Notes: a model not told the origin generated them from the sequence alone. A DNA stretch of 64,000 bases from Bradyrhizobiaceae bacterium (GCA_020544565.1 CP078014.1:1924016-1988015), one strand, 5' to 3'. Shown: positions 38,074 through 47,449, counted from the stretch's first letter. Program-made: numbers and translations.

Positions 38074-38840
38074 CCGCGTCCGCGACCACGAAACCCAACG
38101 CCATCGAGATCCGCGACGTCCAGAAGAATTTCGGCATCACCCAGGTGATCCGCGATCTCAACCTGAAAATCGCGCAGGGCGAGCGCCACGCCCTGATCGG
38201 CCCCAACGGCGCCGGCAAATCCACCACCTTCAACCTGATCAGCGGCTACATGGCGCCGACCAGCGGCGAGGTGCTGCTGCGCGGCGAGGTGATCTCCGGC
38301 CTGCCGCCCTACCAGATCAACCGGCGCGGCCTGTCGCGCTCGTTCCAGGTCACCAACGTGTTTGCCAACATGACGGTGTGGGAGAACCTGCGCTGCGCGG
38401 TGCTGTGGGCGACCGGACATCGCTACGCTTTCTGGAAGAACGTTGACCAGTTGCCGGAAGTGCGCGATCGCACCGCGCAGATTCTGGAGAACATCGGCCT
38501 CGCTTCGCGGCGCGACATCCCCGCCGGGCTCCTGACCTATGCCGAACAGCGCGCGCTGGAGATCGGCATCACGGTGGCCGGCGGCGCCGACGTCATCCTG
38601 CTCGACGAGCCGACCGCGGGCATGAGCCATGCCGAGACCGAGCGCGCGGTGGAACTGATCCGCCGCCTCACCGAGGGCCGCACGCTGCTGATCGTGGAGC
38701 ACGACATGAGCGTGGTGTTCGGCCTCGCCGATCGCATCTCGGTGCTGGTCTATGGTCACGTGATCGCGTCCGGCACCCCGGAGGAGATCCGCAACAGCGC
38801 CAAGGTCAAGGAAGCCTATCTCGGCGAGGAGGCGGCCTGA
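38070..38840 (+). CDS. livG: ABC transporter ATPase LivG (system 2)
   Basis: The 256-residue ATPase has Walker A GPNGAGKST, the LivG LLTYAEQRALEIGITVA signature region, and Walker B VILLDEPTAGMSHAE. The ATG overlaps the livM stop by four bases, and its stop overlaps the livF ATG (TGATG). Confidence 0.93.
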   Translation: MTASATTKPNAIEIRDVQKNFGITQVIRDLNLKIAQGERHALIGPNGAGKSTTFNLISGYMAPTSGEVLLRGEVISGLPPYQINRRGLSRSFQVTNVFANMTVWENLRCAVLWATGHRYAFWKNVDQLPEVRDRTAQILENIGLASRRDIPAGLLTYAEQRALEIGITVAGGADVILLDEPTAGMSHAETERAVELIRRLTEGRTLLIVEHDMSVVFGLADRISVLVYGHVIASGTPEEIRNSAKVKEAYLGEEAA

Positions 38841-39535
38841 TGCTGGAAGTTCGCGATCTGCACGCCTATTACGGCAAGAGCCACATCCTTCAGGGCGTGG
38901 ACATGAACATCGCCGCCGGCGAAGTCGTCAGCCTGCTCGGCCGCAACGGCGTCGGCCGCTCGACCACGGTGAAGGCCATTATGGGCGAGGTGCGGCCGCA
39001 CGGCACCATCACCTTCAAGGGCCGGAACATCGCCGGCCTGCCGAGCTACAAGATCGCGCATCTCGGCCTCGGCTACGTGCCGGAACATCGCGACATCTTC
39101 CCCGGCCTGACGGTGCGGCAGAACCTGATGCTCGGCATCAAGGACACGCGGCATCCGGGCAAGTGGAAGCTCGACGACATGCTGGAGATGTTCCCGAATC
39201 TCAAGGCGCGGGCCGATACCGCCGCCGGCGTCATGTCGGGCGGCGAGAAGCAGATGCTGACCATCTGCCGCACGCTGATGGGCGATCCCGAACTGATCAT
39301 GATCGACGAGCCCACCGAGGGCCTCGCGCCGCTGATCGTGCAGCAGGTCGGCGATCTCATCGCCGAGATCGCCCGGCGCGGCGTCGCCATCCTGCTGGTG
39401 GAGCAGAAGCTGTCGATCGCCATGCGCATTTCCCACCGTCTCTACGTGATGGGCCACGGCCGCATCGTGTTCGAGGGCGCGCCCGACGACCTCAAGGCCA
39501 ATCAGGCCGTCCGCAAGGAATGGCTGGAGGTGTAG
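38840..39535 (+). CDS. livF: ABC transporter ATPase LivF (system 2) with variant Walker A
   Basis: The 231-residue ATPase has the LivF signature MSGGEKQML and Walker B LIMIDEPTEGLAP. The Walker A motif reads GRNGVGRST: the normally invariant lysine that contacts ATP phosphates is an arginine (residue 40). The other two LivF proteins in this window (26.0 and 47.5 kb) keep the lysine. The LivG partner here has a normal Walker A. Either the pair works with one normal site, or Arg substitutes. The livG stop overlaps its ATG. Confidence 0.92.
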   Translation: MLEVRDLHAYYGKSHILQGVDMNIAAGEVVSLLGRNGVGRSTTVKAIMGEVRPHGTITFKGRNIAGLPSYKIAHLGLGYVPEHRDIFPGLTVRQNLMLGIKDTRHPGKWKLDDMLEMFPNLKARADTAAGVMSGGEKQMLTICRTLMGDPELIMIDEPTEGLAPLIVQQVGDLIAEIARRGVAILLVEQKLSIAMRISHRLYVMGHGRIVFEGAPDDLKANQAVRKEWLEV

Positions 39536-39560
39536 CGTGTCCCGCTGCAGATGAGCCATT

Positions 39561-39679
39561 GCCCCGGACGCGATGCGGCATGCAATGCCGCTTCGCTGAT
39601 CCGGGGCCGTCACACACTCCGCCCCTACAACGGTCCCGGTTCTGCGTCGCAGCGCTGCACGCTGCGACGCGCCCGGGAC
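39561..39679. repeat. Pair of intergenic hairpins, family D
   Basis: Two GC-rich inverted repeats follow the livF stop. The first runs from GCCCCGGA (39561) to TCCGGGGC (39607). The second runs from GTCCCGG (39633) to CCGGGAC (39679) with a GCGTCGCAGCG/CGCTGCGACGC inner stem. They separate livF from the convergent Crp-type regulator and could act as a transcription barrier. Confidence 0.6.
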
Positions 39680-39714
39680 ACGGAGACACCTCACTTTACC
39701 CCTCTGCGAAGTGG

Positions 39715-40389
39715 CTACTCCCCGTAGGCGCGCAGCCTGTCGAGATCGACGATGGTGACCCCGCCATATTCCACCCGCAGCAGGCCCTCCTTTTCCAACG
39801 CTTTCAACGACTGATTGGCGTTCTGCCGCGAGATGCCGGAAATGGCGCCGAGTTCCTCCTGGGTGATCTCCAGGTGGCGACTGACTTCCGGATAGAGCGC
39901 CGGGTTGAACAGGGTGGCGATGCAGCGCGCCAGCCGCGCCTTGGCGTCGAGCATGCGGCCATATTCCACGAGCCCCATGAACTGGCCGAGCCGCTCGTTC
40001 AGCAGCGCCACCAGGAAGCGGTTGAACGCCACGCTGTTCTCGAACAGCCAGAAGAAGGTGGCGCGGTCCATCAGCGCGAGGCGTGTCTCGCGCAGCGCCA
40101 CCGCGTCGTAGCGACGGGCCTCGTTCTTGAGCACGGTTCCCTCCCCGAACCATGCGCCGCTGGTGAGACCGGTGAAACTGATCGCCTTGCCGTCCCGGGA
40201 GACCGTGCCGATCCGGACGAGGCCGGTGACCACGCCCATCCAGTATTCGAAATGGTCGCCACGCATGCAGATGAATTCGTTGGCCCGATACGACCGCTCG
40301 ACGATGCCGGCGCGCGCCACCTCGATCTCGCGCTCGCTCAGGTCCCGCGACCACACCGCGATGCGCTTCAGATAGTCTGCGCTGATCAT
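39715..40389 (-). CDS. Crp/Fnr-family transcriptional regulator
   Basis: The 224-residue product has an N-terminal cyclic-nucleotide-binding-type fold (about residues 25-140, with FICMRGDHFEYWMGVVTGLVRIG and SGAWFGEG). A C-terminal winged helix follows, with ITQEELGAISGISRQNANQSLKALEKEGLL as the recognition helix. No FNR-type cysteine cluster is visible at the N-terminus, so redox sensing by Fe-S is unlikely. I chose the ATG at 40389. It is divergent from the third liv operon, which it may regulate. Confidence 0.88.
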   Translation of the reverse strand: MISADYLKRIAVWSRDLSEREIEVARAGIVERSYRANEFICMRGDHFEYWMGVVTGLVRIGTVSRDGKAISFTGLTSGAWFGEGTVLKNEARRYDAVALRETRLALMDRATFFWLFENSVAFNRFLVALLNERLGQFMGLVEYGRMLDAKARLARCIATLFNPALYPEVSRHLEITQEELGAISGISRQNANQSLKALEKEGLLRVEYGGVTIVDLDRLRAYGE

Positions 40390-40666
40390 GATTCCATCAT
40401 CTGTCACCACCGGACCGGCATGCTGCGATGCGGCAAAGACCGCCATTCGACAGGCCGGGTGCAGATGGAAATTCGCTCAACGAATTGTCGGGCACAAGAC
40501 ACTTCAACGTCGCGCTTTGCCTTATTGACGCTGGGATTGATCACGGCCCGCGGCGCAAAGCATCATAAGTAGAATGGCTTGTCGGGGCCAGCCGATGTAG
40601 GCTCAAAGCATCGGGATCGAACCGTGGATAAGAGCGCGCAAAGCGCCGTATCTGGGAGGGACGTGA

Positions 40667-41482
40667 GTGGTTTACGCATTGGAGGTGCGGGGTGTCTCGT
40701 TGCGGTTCGGCGGCGTGCGCGCGCTGACCGACGTCAGCTTCGGCGTCAAGACCGGCGAGCTGTTCTCGATCATCGGCCCCAACGGCGCCGGCAAGACCTC
40801 GATCGTCAACTGCATCTCCGGCCGCTACACCCCGACCGAGGGCCGGCTGTTCTACCAGGATCGCGACATCACCGGCCTGAAACCGAACGCCCGCGCCGCA
40901 CTCGGCATCGGCCGCACCTTCCAGAACCTCGCCCTGTTCCACCACATGACCGTGCTCGACAACATCATGGTCGGCCGGCATCACCTGCTGAAAAACAATT
41001 TCGTCACCGGCTCGCTGTACTGGCTGACCGGAGCACGGCGCGAGGAGCTCGAGCACCGGCGCAAGGTGGAGGAGATCATCGACTTCCTCGACCTGCAATC
41101 AGTACGCAAGGCGACCGCTGGCACCCTCTCCTACGGCCTGCGCAAGCGCGTGGAACTGGCCCGCGCCATGGCGCTGGAGCCGAAGCTGATCCTTCTCGAC
41201 GAGCCGATGGCCGGCATGAACTTCGAGGAGAAGGAGGACATGGCCCGCTACATCGTCGATCTCAATGAAGAATACGGGATGACGGTGATGATGATCGAGC
41301 ACGACATGGGCGTGGTGATGGACATTTCCCACCGCGTCACCGTGCTCGACTTCGGCCGCAAGATCGCCGAGGGCCTGCCCGCGGACGTGCTGGACGATCC
41401 GCATGTCAAGAAAGCCTATCTCGGCGAGGAAGACGACACGCCCGCGCCCGCCGAGGTGGCCGCTGCGGAGGCCAGCGCATGA
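40667..41482 (+). CDS. livG: ABC transporter ATPase LivG (system 3)
   Basis: The 271-residue ATPase has Walker A GPNGAGKTS, the LivG LSYGLRKRVELARAMALEP signature and Walker B LILLDEPMAGMNFEE. It starts GTG, backed by GGGAGGGA at 40654-40661. Its stop overlaps the next start (ATGA), coupling it to the acyl-CoA synthetase. It is the first gene of the third transporter array and lies far from its permeases, with a ligase gene between. Confidence 0.93.
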   Translation: MVYALEVRGVSLRFGGVRALTDVSFGVKTGELFSIIGPNGAGKTSIVNCISGRYTPTEGRLFYQDRDITGLKPNARAALGIGRTFQNLALFHHMTVLDNIMVGRHHLLKNNFVTGSLYWLTGARREELEHRRKVEEIIDFLDLQSVRKATAGTLSYGLRKRVELARAMALEPKLILLDEPMAGMNFEEKEDMARYIVDLNEEYGMTVMMIEHDMGVVMDISHRVTVLDFGRKIAEGLPADVLDDPHVKKAYLGEEDDTPAPAEVAAAEASA

Positions 41483-43410
41483 TCGACTACGCCGCCCGCG
41501 TCGCCCAGGCCGACACCTATCCGAAGATGCTGCGGCTCAACGCCCGCGAGCACGGCCACGAGATCGCGCTACGCGAGAAGGACCTCGGCCTGTGGCGCGA
41601 ATTCACCTGGAACGACTACCAGACCCGGGTGCGCGACTTCGCCCTCGGCATGATCGAGCTTGGCCTCGACCGCGGCGACGTGGTCGGCATCGTCGGCGAC
41701 AACCGGCCGGACTGGGTGGCGGCCGAGATCGCCGCCCACGCCATCGGCGGCATGTCGCTCGGCATGTACCGCGAATCGCTGCCTGAGGAGGTGCTGTACC
41801 TTCTCACTTATGGCGAGACCAAGATCGTGTTCGCCGAGGACGAGGAGCAGGTGGACAAGCTGCTCGAACTCGGCGACCGCGCGCCGCACCTCAAGCACAT
41901 CGTCTATTCCGACCCGCGCGGCATGCGCAAATATGACGACCCGCGCCTGATTTTCGCCGACGATCTCGCCGCCAAGGGCCGCGACCGCGCCGCGCGCGAG
42001 CCGCAGCTTTACGACCGGCTGGTGGACGCGACCAAGACCGACGACGTCGCCGTGCTCTGCACCACCTCCGGCACCACCTCGAACCCCAAGCTGGCGATGC
42101 TGACCGCGGGCGCGGTGCTGCGCCACTGCGCCATCTACCTCGCTTTCGACCCGAAGGATTCGGGCGACGAATACGTCTCGGTGCTGCCGCTGCCGTGGAT
42201 CATGGAACAGGTCTACGCGCTCGGCAAAGGGCTGCTCTCGCGGATGAAGATCAACTTCGTCGAAGAGCCGGACACCATGATGAACGACTTCCGCGAGATC
42301 GCGCCGACCTTCGTGCTGTTCGCGCCGCGCATCTGGGAAGCCATCGCCGCCGACGTCCGCGCCCGGGTGATGGACTCCTCGCCGCTGAAGCAGCGGCTTT
42401 ACGACATCGGCATGAAGGCCGGCCTCGCCGCGCTGGAAAAGGGCCAGTCGTCGCCGCTGGCCAACACCCTGCTGTTCCGCGCGCTGCGCGACCGGCTCGG
42501 CTTCACCCGCCTGCGCTCGGCCGCCACCGGCGGCGCGGCGCTCGGGCCCGACACCTTCAGGTTCTTCCGCGCCATGGGCGTGCCGCTGCGCACGCTCTAC
42601 GGCCAGACGGAAACGCTCGGCGCCTTCACGCTGCATGAGCCGAACGCCGTCGATCCCGACACCACTGGCGTCGCCATGGGGCGCGAGGTCGAAATCGAGA
42701 TCCGCGATCCGGACGTCAACGGCGTCGGCGAGATCGTGGTGCGCCATCCCAACATGTTCTCGGGCTACTACAAGAACGAGGCGGCGACGGTCGCCGACCT
42801 GCGCGACGGCTGGATGTTTTCGGGCGACGCCGGCTATTTCAACCCGGCGAAGCAGCTCGTGGTGATCGACCGCATCAAGGATCTGGCGCAGACCGCCCAT
42901 GGCGACCGCTTCTCTCCGCAATATATCGAGAACAAGCTGAAGTTCTCGCCCTATGTCGCCGAAGCCGTGGTGCTCGGCGACGGCCGCGACTATCTCGCGG
43001 CGATGATCTGCATCCGCTTCTCCATCGTGTCGAAATGGGCGGAGAAGAACCGGATTTCCTTCACCACCTACACCGACCTGTCGTCGCGGCCGGAGACCTA
43101 TGAATTGCTGCGCAAGGAAGTGGAGGTCGTCAACGCCACGCTGCCGCCCGCCCAGCGCATCTCCAAATTCCTGCTGCTCTACAAGGAGCTCGACGCCGAC
43201 GACGGCGAACTGACCCGCACCCGCAAAGTGCGACGCACCGTCATCAACGAGAAATACGCCGACATCATCGACGCTATCTACGGCGGCAAGCCCGATATCG
43301 ACATCGACACCGTGATCCGCTTCCAGGACGGCTCGACCCAACGCGTCCGCTGCACGCTGCCGGTGATCGACCTCGGAACGCCACACAGGACGGCGGAGGC
43401 GGCGGAGTGA
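41479..43410 (+). CDS. AMP-forming acyl-CoA synthetase (long-chain type)
   Basis: The 643-residue product is an adenylate-forming ligase that activates a carboxylic acid as acyl-AMP and then acyl-CoA. It has the P-loop TTSGTTSNPKLAM (from residue 195), the YGQTET motif, and WMFSGDAGYFNP (the GD motif), followed by IDRIKDLAQTAHGDRFSPQYIE. Overall it resembles long-chain acyl-CoA ligases of about 600-650 residues. It is co-translated with LivG and lies inside the system 3 transporter array, so the imported compound is probably its substrate. Confidence 0.93.
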   Translation: MIDYAARVAQADTYPKMLRLNAREHGHEIALREKDLGLWREFTWNDYQTRVRDFALGMIELGLDRGDVVGIVGDNRPDWVAAEIAAHAIGGMSLGMYRESLPEEVLYLLTYGETKIVFAEDEEQVDKLLELGDRAPHLKHIVYSDPRGMRKYDDPRLIFADDLAAKGRDRAAREPQLYDRLVDATKTDDVAVLCTTSGTTSNPKLAMLTAGAVLRHCAIYLAFDPKDSGDEYVSVLPLPWIMEQVYALGKGLLSRMKINFVEEPDTMMNDFREIAPTFVLFAPRIWEAIAADVRARVMDSSPLKQRLYDIGMKAGLAALEKGQSSPLANTLLFRALRDRLGFTRLRSAATGGAALGPDTFRFFRAMGVPLRTLYGQTETLGAFTLHEPNAVDPDTTGVAMGREVEIEIRDPDVNGVGEIVVRHPNMFSGYYKNEAATVADLRDGWMFSGDAGYFNPAKQLVVIDRIKDLAQTAHGDRFSPQYIENKLKFSPYVAEAVVLGDGRDYLAAMICIRFSIVSKWAEKNRISFTTYTDLSSRPETYELLRKEVEVVNATLPPAQRISKFLLLYKELDADDGELTRTRKVRRTVINEKYADIIDAIYGGKPDIDIDTVIRFQDGSTQRVRCTLPVIDLGTPHRTAEAAE

Positions 43411-43500
43411 GGAGAGCCGGACAAACCATCCGCCGTCATGGCCGGACAAAAGCGCGAAGCGCGTCTTCGCAAGAATGTCCCGGCCATCCGCGCCTTGCTT

Positions 43501-43595
43501 CGTCATTGCGAGGAGCGCAGCGACGAAGCAATCCAGTCTCCAACCCTGCGGCAGTTTTCGCGGTTGCTGGATTGCTTCGCTTCGCTCGCAATAAC
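43501..43595. repeat. Palindromic repeat, family B (CGTCATTGCGAG type), copy 1
   Basis: The element runs from CGTCATTGCGAGGAGCG to CGCTCGCAATAACG, with inner GAAGCAATCCAG/CTGGATTGCTTC arms. It occupies the gap between the acyl-CoA synthetase gene and livH of system 3. Other copies are at 47281, 48300 and 52954. Confidence 0.75.
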
Positions 43596-43684
43596 GGAAT
43601 AAAGCCCAGCAAGACGTGGATGCCCGGCACAAGGTCGGACATGACAAAGCTGGCATATTGCTCGGCAACACAGAGAGCTTCTCG

Positions 43685-44578
43685 ATGAACACCCAGCTCC
43701 TGATCCAGCTCCTGATCAACGGCCTCGTGGTCGGCACGCTGTATGGCGTGGTCGCGATGTCGTTCGTGCTGATCTACAAGGCCACCCAGGTGGTGAACTT
43801 CGCGCAGGGCGAACTGCTGCTGATCGGCGCCTGGGTGTGCTGGTGGCTTCTGACCAAATATCAGGTGCCGTTCTGGATCGGCATGCCGATCACCCTCGTC
43901 TTCATGTTCGTGTTCGGCATCGCCATCCAGATCGTGATCCTGCGCCCGATGATCGGCGAGCCGATCATCTCGGTCATCATGGTCACCATCGGCCTCTCCA
44001 CCGTACTGCAGGCGTTGATGAAGTGGATTTTCGGGGTCAACCTGCAACCGTTCCCGCCGATCTTCCATACCAAGCTCGTCAACATCCTCGGGCTTCAGGT
44101 GCAGACGGTCTATATCCTCAGCCTCGTCGTCTCGGTGGCGATGATGGCGGGCATGGCGTGGTTCTTCCGCGTCTCGAAATACGGCCTAGCCATGCGCGCC
44201 ACCGCGTTCAACCAGCAGGTGGCGCAGTCGCTCGGCATCTCCGTCAAGAGCGTGTTCGCGATGGCGTGGGCGATCTCGGCCACGGTGTCGGCGGTGGCGG
44301 GCGTCGTGGTCGCGGTGGTGAACGGCGTGTCGGCGGGCCTCGCCGCCTACGGCATCAAGGTGTTCCCGGCGGCGATCCTCGGCGGCCTCGACAGCGTCGG
44401 CGGCGCGGTGCTCGGCGGCATCATCATCGGCCTGCTCGAAAACGTCGCGCACTTCGTCGACAGCGAATACCTGCATTGGGGCAACCTGTTCGAGGTCGCG
44501 CCGTTCTACGCCCTCATCATCATCCTGATGATCAAACCCTACGGCCTGTTCGGCACCAAGGACATCGAGCGAATCTGA
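43685..44578 (+). CDS. livH: ABC transporter permease LivH (system 3)
   Basis: The 297-residue permease has about 8 helices and the opening LLINGLVVGTLYGVVAMSFVLIYKATQVVNFAQGE, typical of LivH. The coupling loop AMRATAFNQQVAQSLGISVKSVF is seen near residue 175. AGAGAG at 43672-43677 supports the ATG at 43685. The sequence around its stop (GAGCGAATCTGATG) is repeated just before livM 217 bases downstream. Confidence 0.92.
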   Translation: MNTQLLIQLLINGLVVGTLYGVVAMSFVLIYKATQVVNFAQGELLLIGAWVCWWLLTKYQVPFWIGMPITLVFMFVFGIAIQIVILRPMIGEPIISVIMVTIGLSTVLQALMKWIFGVNLQPFPPIFHTKLVNILGLQVQTVYILSLVVSVAMMAGMAWFFRVSKYGLAMRATAFNQQVAQSLGISVKSVFAMAWAISATVSAVAGVVVAVVNGVSAGLAAYGIKVFPAAILGGLDSVGGAVLGGIIIGLLENVAHFVDSEYLHWGNLFEVAPFYALIIILMIKPYGLFGTKDIERI

Positions 44579-44618
44579 TGACAATCTGGCCGAACATGAA
44601 GACGAGCATGCTGCAGCT

Positions 44619-44771
44619 CCTCCCTCTCCCCCATAGCTCGTCGAAGACGAGCGTAAACGCTCTTATCGGGGAGAGGGTTGGGGTGAGGGGGTTACGTGCT
44701 CTTGTAATTTACGCCCCGATCCCCCTCACCCGCCGCGCTTCGCGCGTCGACCTCTCCCCGCCGGGGAGAGG
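44619..44771. repeat. Palindromic repeat, family C, long copy splitting livH and livM
   Basis: The element runs from CCTCTCCCCC to GGGGAGAGGT and contains two inward arms (GGGTGAGGGG and CCCCTCACCC). Its left part holds the nested CATAGC...CTTAT module (44631-44669). It fills the livH-livM gap of system 3. Confidence 0.75.
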
Positions 44772-44795
44772 TAAAAATAAGTTTGAGCGCATCTG

Positions 44796-45869
44796 ATGGC
44801 AGGCCAAAATCTCCTCCCCGCGGGCGACTACCGCACGAGCTACGCGGCGGACACCACCGTGTTTCCGACCACCACCAGCCGCAACATGATGATCGTCGGC
44901 ATCGTGCTGGTCTGTTTCGCACCCTATGTGCTGAACGAATATGCGCTCAGCCTGCTGATCCAGATCGGTATCTTCGGCATCGCGGCGCTGGGCCTCAATG
45001 TCGTGGTCGGATTCACCGGGCAGATCTCCATCGGCCACGCCGCCTTCTTCGGCTTCGGTGCCTTTACCTCGGCCTATGTGTCGAGCAAGTTCGGCGTGCC
45101 GGTGTTCTTCGCCATTCCGCTGGCGGGCGTGGTGACGGCCGCGGTCGGCCTCATCTTCGGCCTGCCGGCAGCGCGGCTGAAGGGCCTTTACCTCGCCATC
45201 GCCACGCTGGCGGCGCAGTACATCCTCATCGACTTCTTCAACCGAGCCGAATGGTTCACCGGCGGCAGCGTGCCGGCGATCGCCGAGCCGTTCTCGATCT
45301 TCGGCCGGGAGATCCGCGGCGACCGCCAGTTTTTCTACGTGGTGCTGGCGTACGTGATCGTCTGCTTCCTGCTGGTCACCAACCTGATGCGGACGCGGGA
45401 CGGCCGCGCGCTGGTCGCCGTGCGCGACCATTACCTGTCCGCCGAGATCATGGGCATCAACCTTACCAAGTACCGCACGCTGTCGTTCGGCCTCGCCGCG
45501 TTCTATGCCGGCGTCGGCGGCGCGCTGTATGCGCATTATAATCAAGTGGTGTCGAACGAGGGCTTCGGCATCGACCGCTCGATCATCTTCCTCGCCATGA
45601 TCATCATCGGCGGCATCGGCTCCGTGATGGGCACGCTGATGGGCACCGCCTTCATGGTGCTGCTGCCGGAATCGATGGACTGGCTCAGCGCCGCGCTGAG
45701 CGGCAGCGCCATCGATCACGCGCTCGGCCTCAAGAACAACATCGCGTGGTTGCGCGAGATATCCATCGGGGCCATCATCATCATCTTCCTGATCTTCGAG
45801 CCGGACGGCCTCGCCCACCGCTGGCGGCAGATCAAGGCTTACTGGAAACTCTACCCGTTCTCGCATTGA
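44796..45869 (+). CDS. livM: ABC transporter permease LivM (system 3)
   Basis: The 357-residue permease has the LivM motif LGLNVVVGFTGQISIGHAAFFGFGAFTSAY and VAVRDHYLSAEIMGINLTKYR, followed by FYAGVGGALYAHYN. The N-terminal 30 or so residues before the first helix are polar. There is no strong ribosome site. The preceding 14 bases (44785-44798) duplicate the end of livH, suggesting that livM was once directly coupled to livH. Confidence 0.92.
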   Translation: MAGQNLLPAGDYRTSYAADTTVFPTTTSRNMMIVGIVLVCFAPYVLNEYALSLLIQIGIFGIAALGLNVVVGFTGQISIGHAAFFGFGAFTSAYVSSKFGVPVFFAIPLAGVVTAAVGLIFGLPAARLKGLYLAIATLAAQYILIDFFNRAEWFTGGSVPAIAEPFSIFGREIRGDRQFFYVVLAYVIVCFLLVTNLMRTRDGRALVAVRDHYLSAEIMGINLTKYRTLSFGLAAFYAGVGGALYAHYNQVVSNEGFGIDRSIIFLAMIIIGGIGSVMGTLMGTAFMVLLPESMDWLSAALSGSAIDHALGLKNNIAWLREISIGAIIIIFLIFEPDGLAHRWRQIKAYWKLYPFSH

Positions 45870-45919
45870 GGTCGGAACGGGATCGCGACAAGAAGACCTC
45901 GAGAGGAAACCGGAGGAAT

Positions 45920-47218
45920 ATGCCCATGACGAAGACATCCCTTCTCAGCACCGCCGCCTTTGCGGTGGCGTTTGGCGGCCTCGCCGCCATGACGCCCGCG
46001 ATGGCGCAATCGGCCATCTCGCTCGGCCATCTCGCCGATTATTCGGGTCCGACGTCCGACGTCGGCACGCCGTTCGGCCAGGGCGTCGCCGACGCCTATG
46101 CCTGGATCAACAAGCAGGGCGGCATCAACGGCCAGAAGGTCAATGTCGATACCGTGGACTACGGCTACCAGGTGCCGCGCGCCATCGCGCAGTACAAGAA
46201 GTGGTCCGGCTCCGACAAGGTCGCCGCCATCCTCGGCTGGGGCACGGCGGACACCGAGGCCCTCACCGGCTTCCTGGCGCAGGACAAGATCCCGGACATC
46301 TCCGGCTCGTATTCGGCCGCGCTGACCGATCCCACCGGCGCGAGCGGCAAGGCCAAGCCCGCGCCCTACAACTTCTTCTACGGCCCGAGCTATTCCGACG
46401 CGCTGCGCGGCATGCTGACCTGGGCGGCGGAGGACTGGAAGTCCAAGGGCAAGCCCGGCAAGCCGAAATACGTCCACATGGGGGGCAACCACCCCTACCC
46501 GAATGCACCGAAGGCCGCCGGTGAAGCCATCGCCGCCGAACTCGGCTTCGACGTGCTGCCCCCGATCGTGTTCGCACTGACCCCGGGCGACTACAGCGCC
46601 CAGTGCCTGACGCTGAAGAGCTCGGGCGCGAACTACGCCTATCTCGGCAACACCGCCGGCTCCAACATCTCGGTGCTGAACGCCTGCAAGGCAGCCGGCA
46701 CCGACGTCCAGTTCATGGGCAACGTCTGGGGCATGGACGAGAACGCCGCCAAGGCCGCGGGCGCCGCCGCCGACGGCGTCGTGTTCCCGCTGCGCACCGC
46801 CGTCGCCTGGGGCGGCAATGCGCCCGGCATGAAGACCGTGCAGGAAATCTCCAAGATGTCCGATCCCACCGGCACCGCCTATCGCCCGGTCCATTACGTC
46901 GCCGGCGTCTGCACCGCGCTCTACATGAAGGAAGCGGTCGAATGGGCCGCCAAGCATGGCGGCGCCGTCGGCGAGAAGGTGCGCGACGGCTTCTACCAGA
47001 AGAAGGACTGGGTGCCGGCCGGCATGGAGGGCGTCTGCAATCCCTCGACCTGGACCGACAAGGACCATCGTCCGACCATGAAGGTGGACATCTACCGCAT
47101 GAAGGTGTCGGGCGCGACCGATGCGCCGGTGGCCGATCTGGTCAAGAGCGGCGCCATCAAGCTGGAGAAGGTCAAGACCGTCGATCTGCCGCGCAAGGCG
47201 GAATGGCTCGGCTGGTAA
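45920..47218 (+). CDS. livK: ABC transporter substrate-binding protein LivK-like (system 3)
   Basis: The product of about 432 residues has a signal peptide ending TPAMAQS, so it is periplasmic. It begins ISLGHLADYSGPTSDVGTPF and has a type I binding fold with KVNVDTVDYGYQ. Two ATGs (45920 and 45926) follow a GGAGGA at 45912-45917; the second has better spacing. The neighbours (two CoA ligases and a class III CoA-transferase) suggest an organic or aromatic acid as ligand, but this is inference. Confidence 0.9.
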   Translation: MPMTKTSLLSTAAFAVAFGGLAAMTPAMAQSAISLGHLADYSGPTSDVGTPFGQGVADAYAWINKQGGINGQKVNVDTVDYGYQVPRAIAQYKKWSGSDKVAAILGWGTADTEALTGFLAQDKIPDISGSYSAALTDPTGASGKAKPAPYNFFYGPSYSDALRGMLTWAAEDWKSKGKPGKPKYVHMGGNHPYPNAPKAAGEAIAAELGFDVLPPIVFALTPGDYSAQCLTLKSSGANYAYLGNTAGSNISVLNACKAAGTDVQFMGNVWGMDENAAKAAGAAADGVVFPLRTAVAWGGNAPGMKTVQEISKMSDPTGTAYRPVHYVAGVCTALYMKEAVEWAAKHGGAVGEKVRDGFYQKKDWVPAGMEGVCNPSTWTDKDHRPTMKVDIYRMKVSGATDAPVADLVKSGAIKLEKVKTVDLPRKAEWLGW

Positions 47219-47280
47219 GAAGACGGAGCATCGTGACCGGGCAAAAGTCCTCGTAACCGGATGCCCGGCCATCCGCTTCC

Positions 47281-47370
47281 CGTCATTGCGAGCGAAGCGA
47301 AGCAATCCAGCGCACACGTGGCAGCAAATACGGACTGGATTGCTTCGCCGCTCCGCTCCTCGCAATGACG
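47281..47370. repeat. Palindromic repeat, family B, copy 2
   Basis: CGTCATTGCGAGCGAAGCG at one end mirrors CTCCTCGCAATGACG at the other, with GCAATCCAG/CTGGATTGC inside. It lies in the livK-livF gap of system 3. Confidence 0.78.
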
Positions 47371-47449
47371 AGATAGAGCAACTTCCAAGCAAGGCGTGGA
47401 CGCCCGCGGCTGGCGCGGGCGACATCGCAACAGACATGATCGACGCAAC

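Noticed and set aside
40390..40666. FNR/Crp-type binding box upstream of livG
   Set aside because: TTGACGCTGGGATTGATCA only loosely resembles TTGA-N6-TCAA and lacks symmetry, so I could not support it as an operator.
44579..44783. Small frame starting ATG at 44579 after livH
   Set aside because: It runs straight into the family C repeat and has no conserved features; it is better explained as the remnant of a duplicated livM start.
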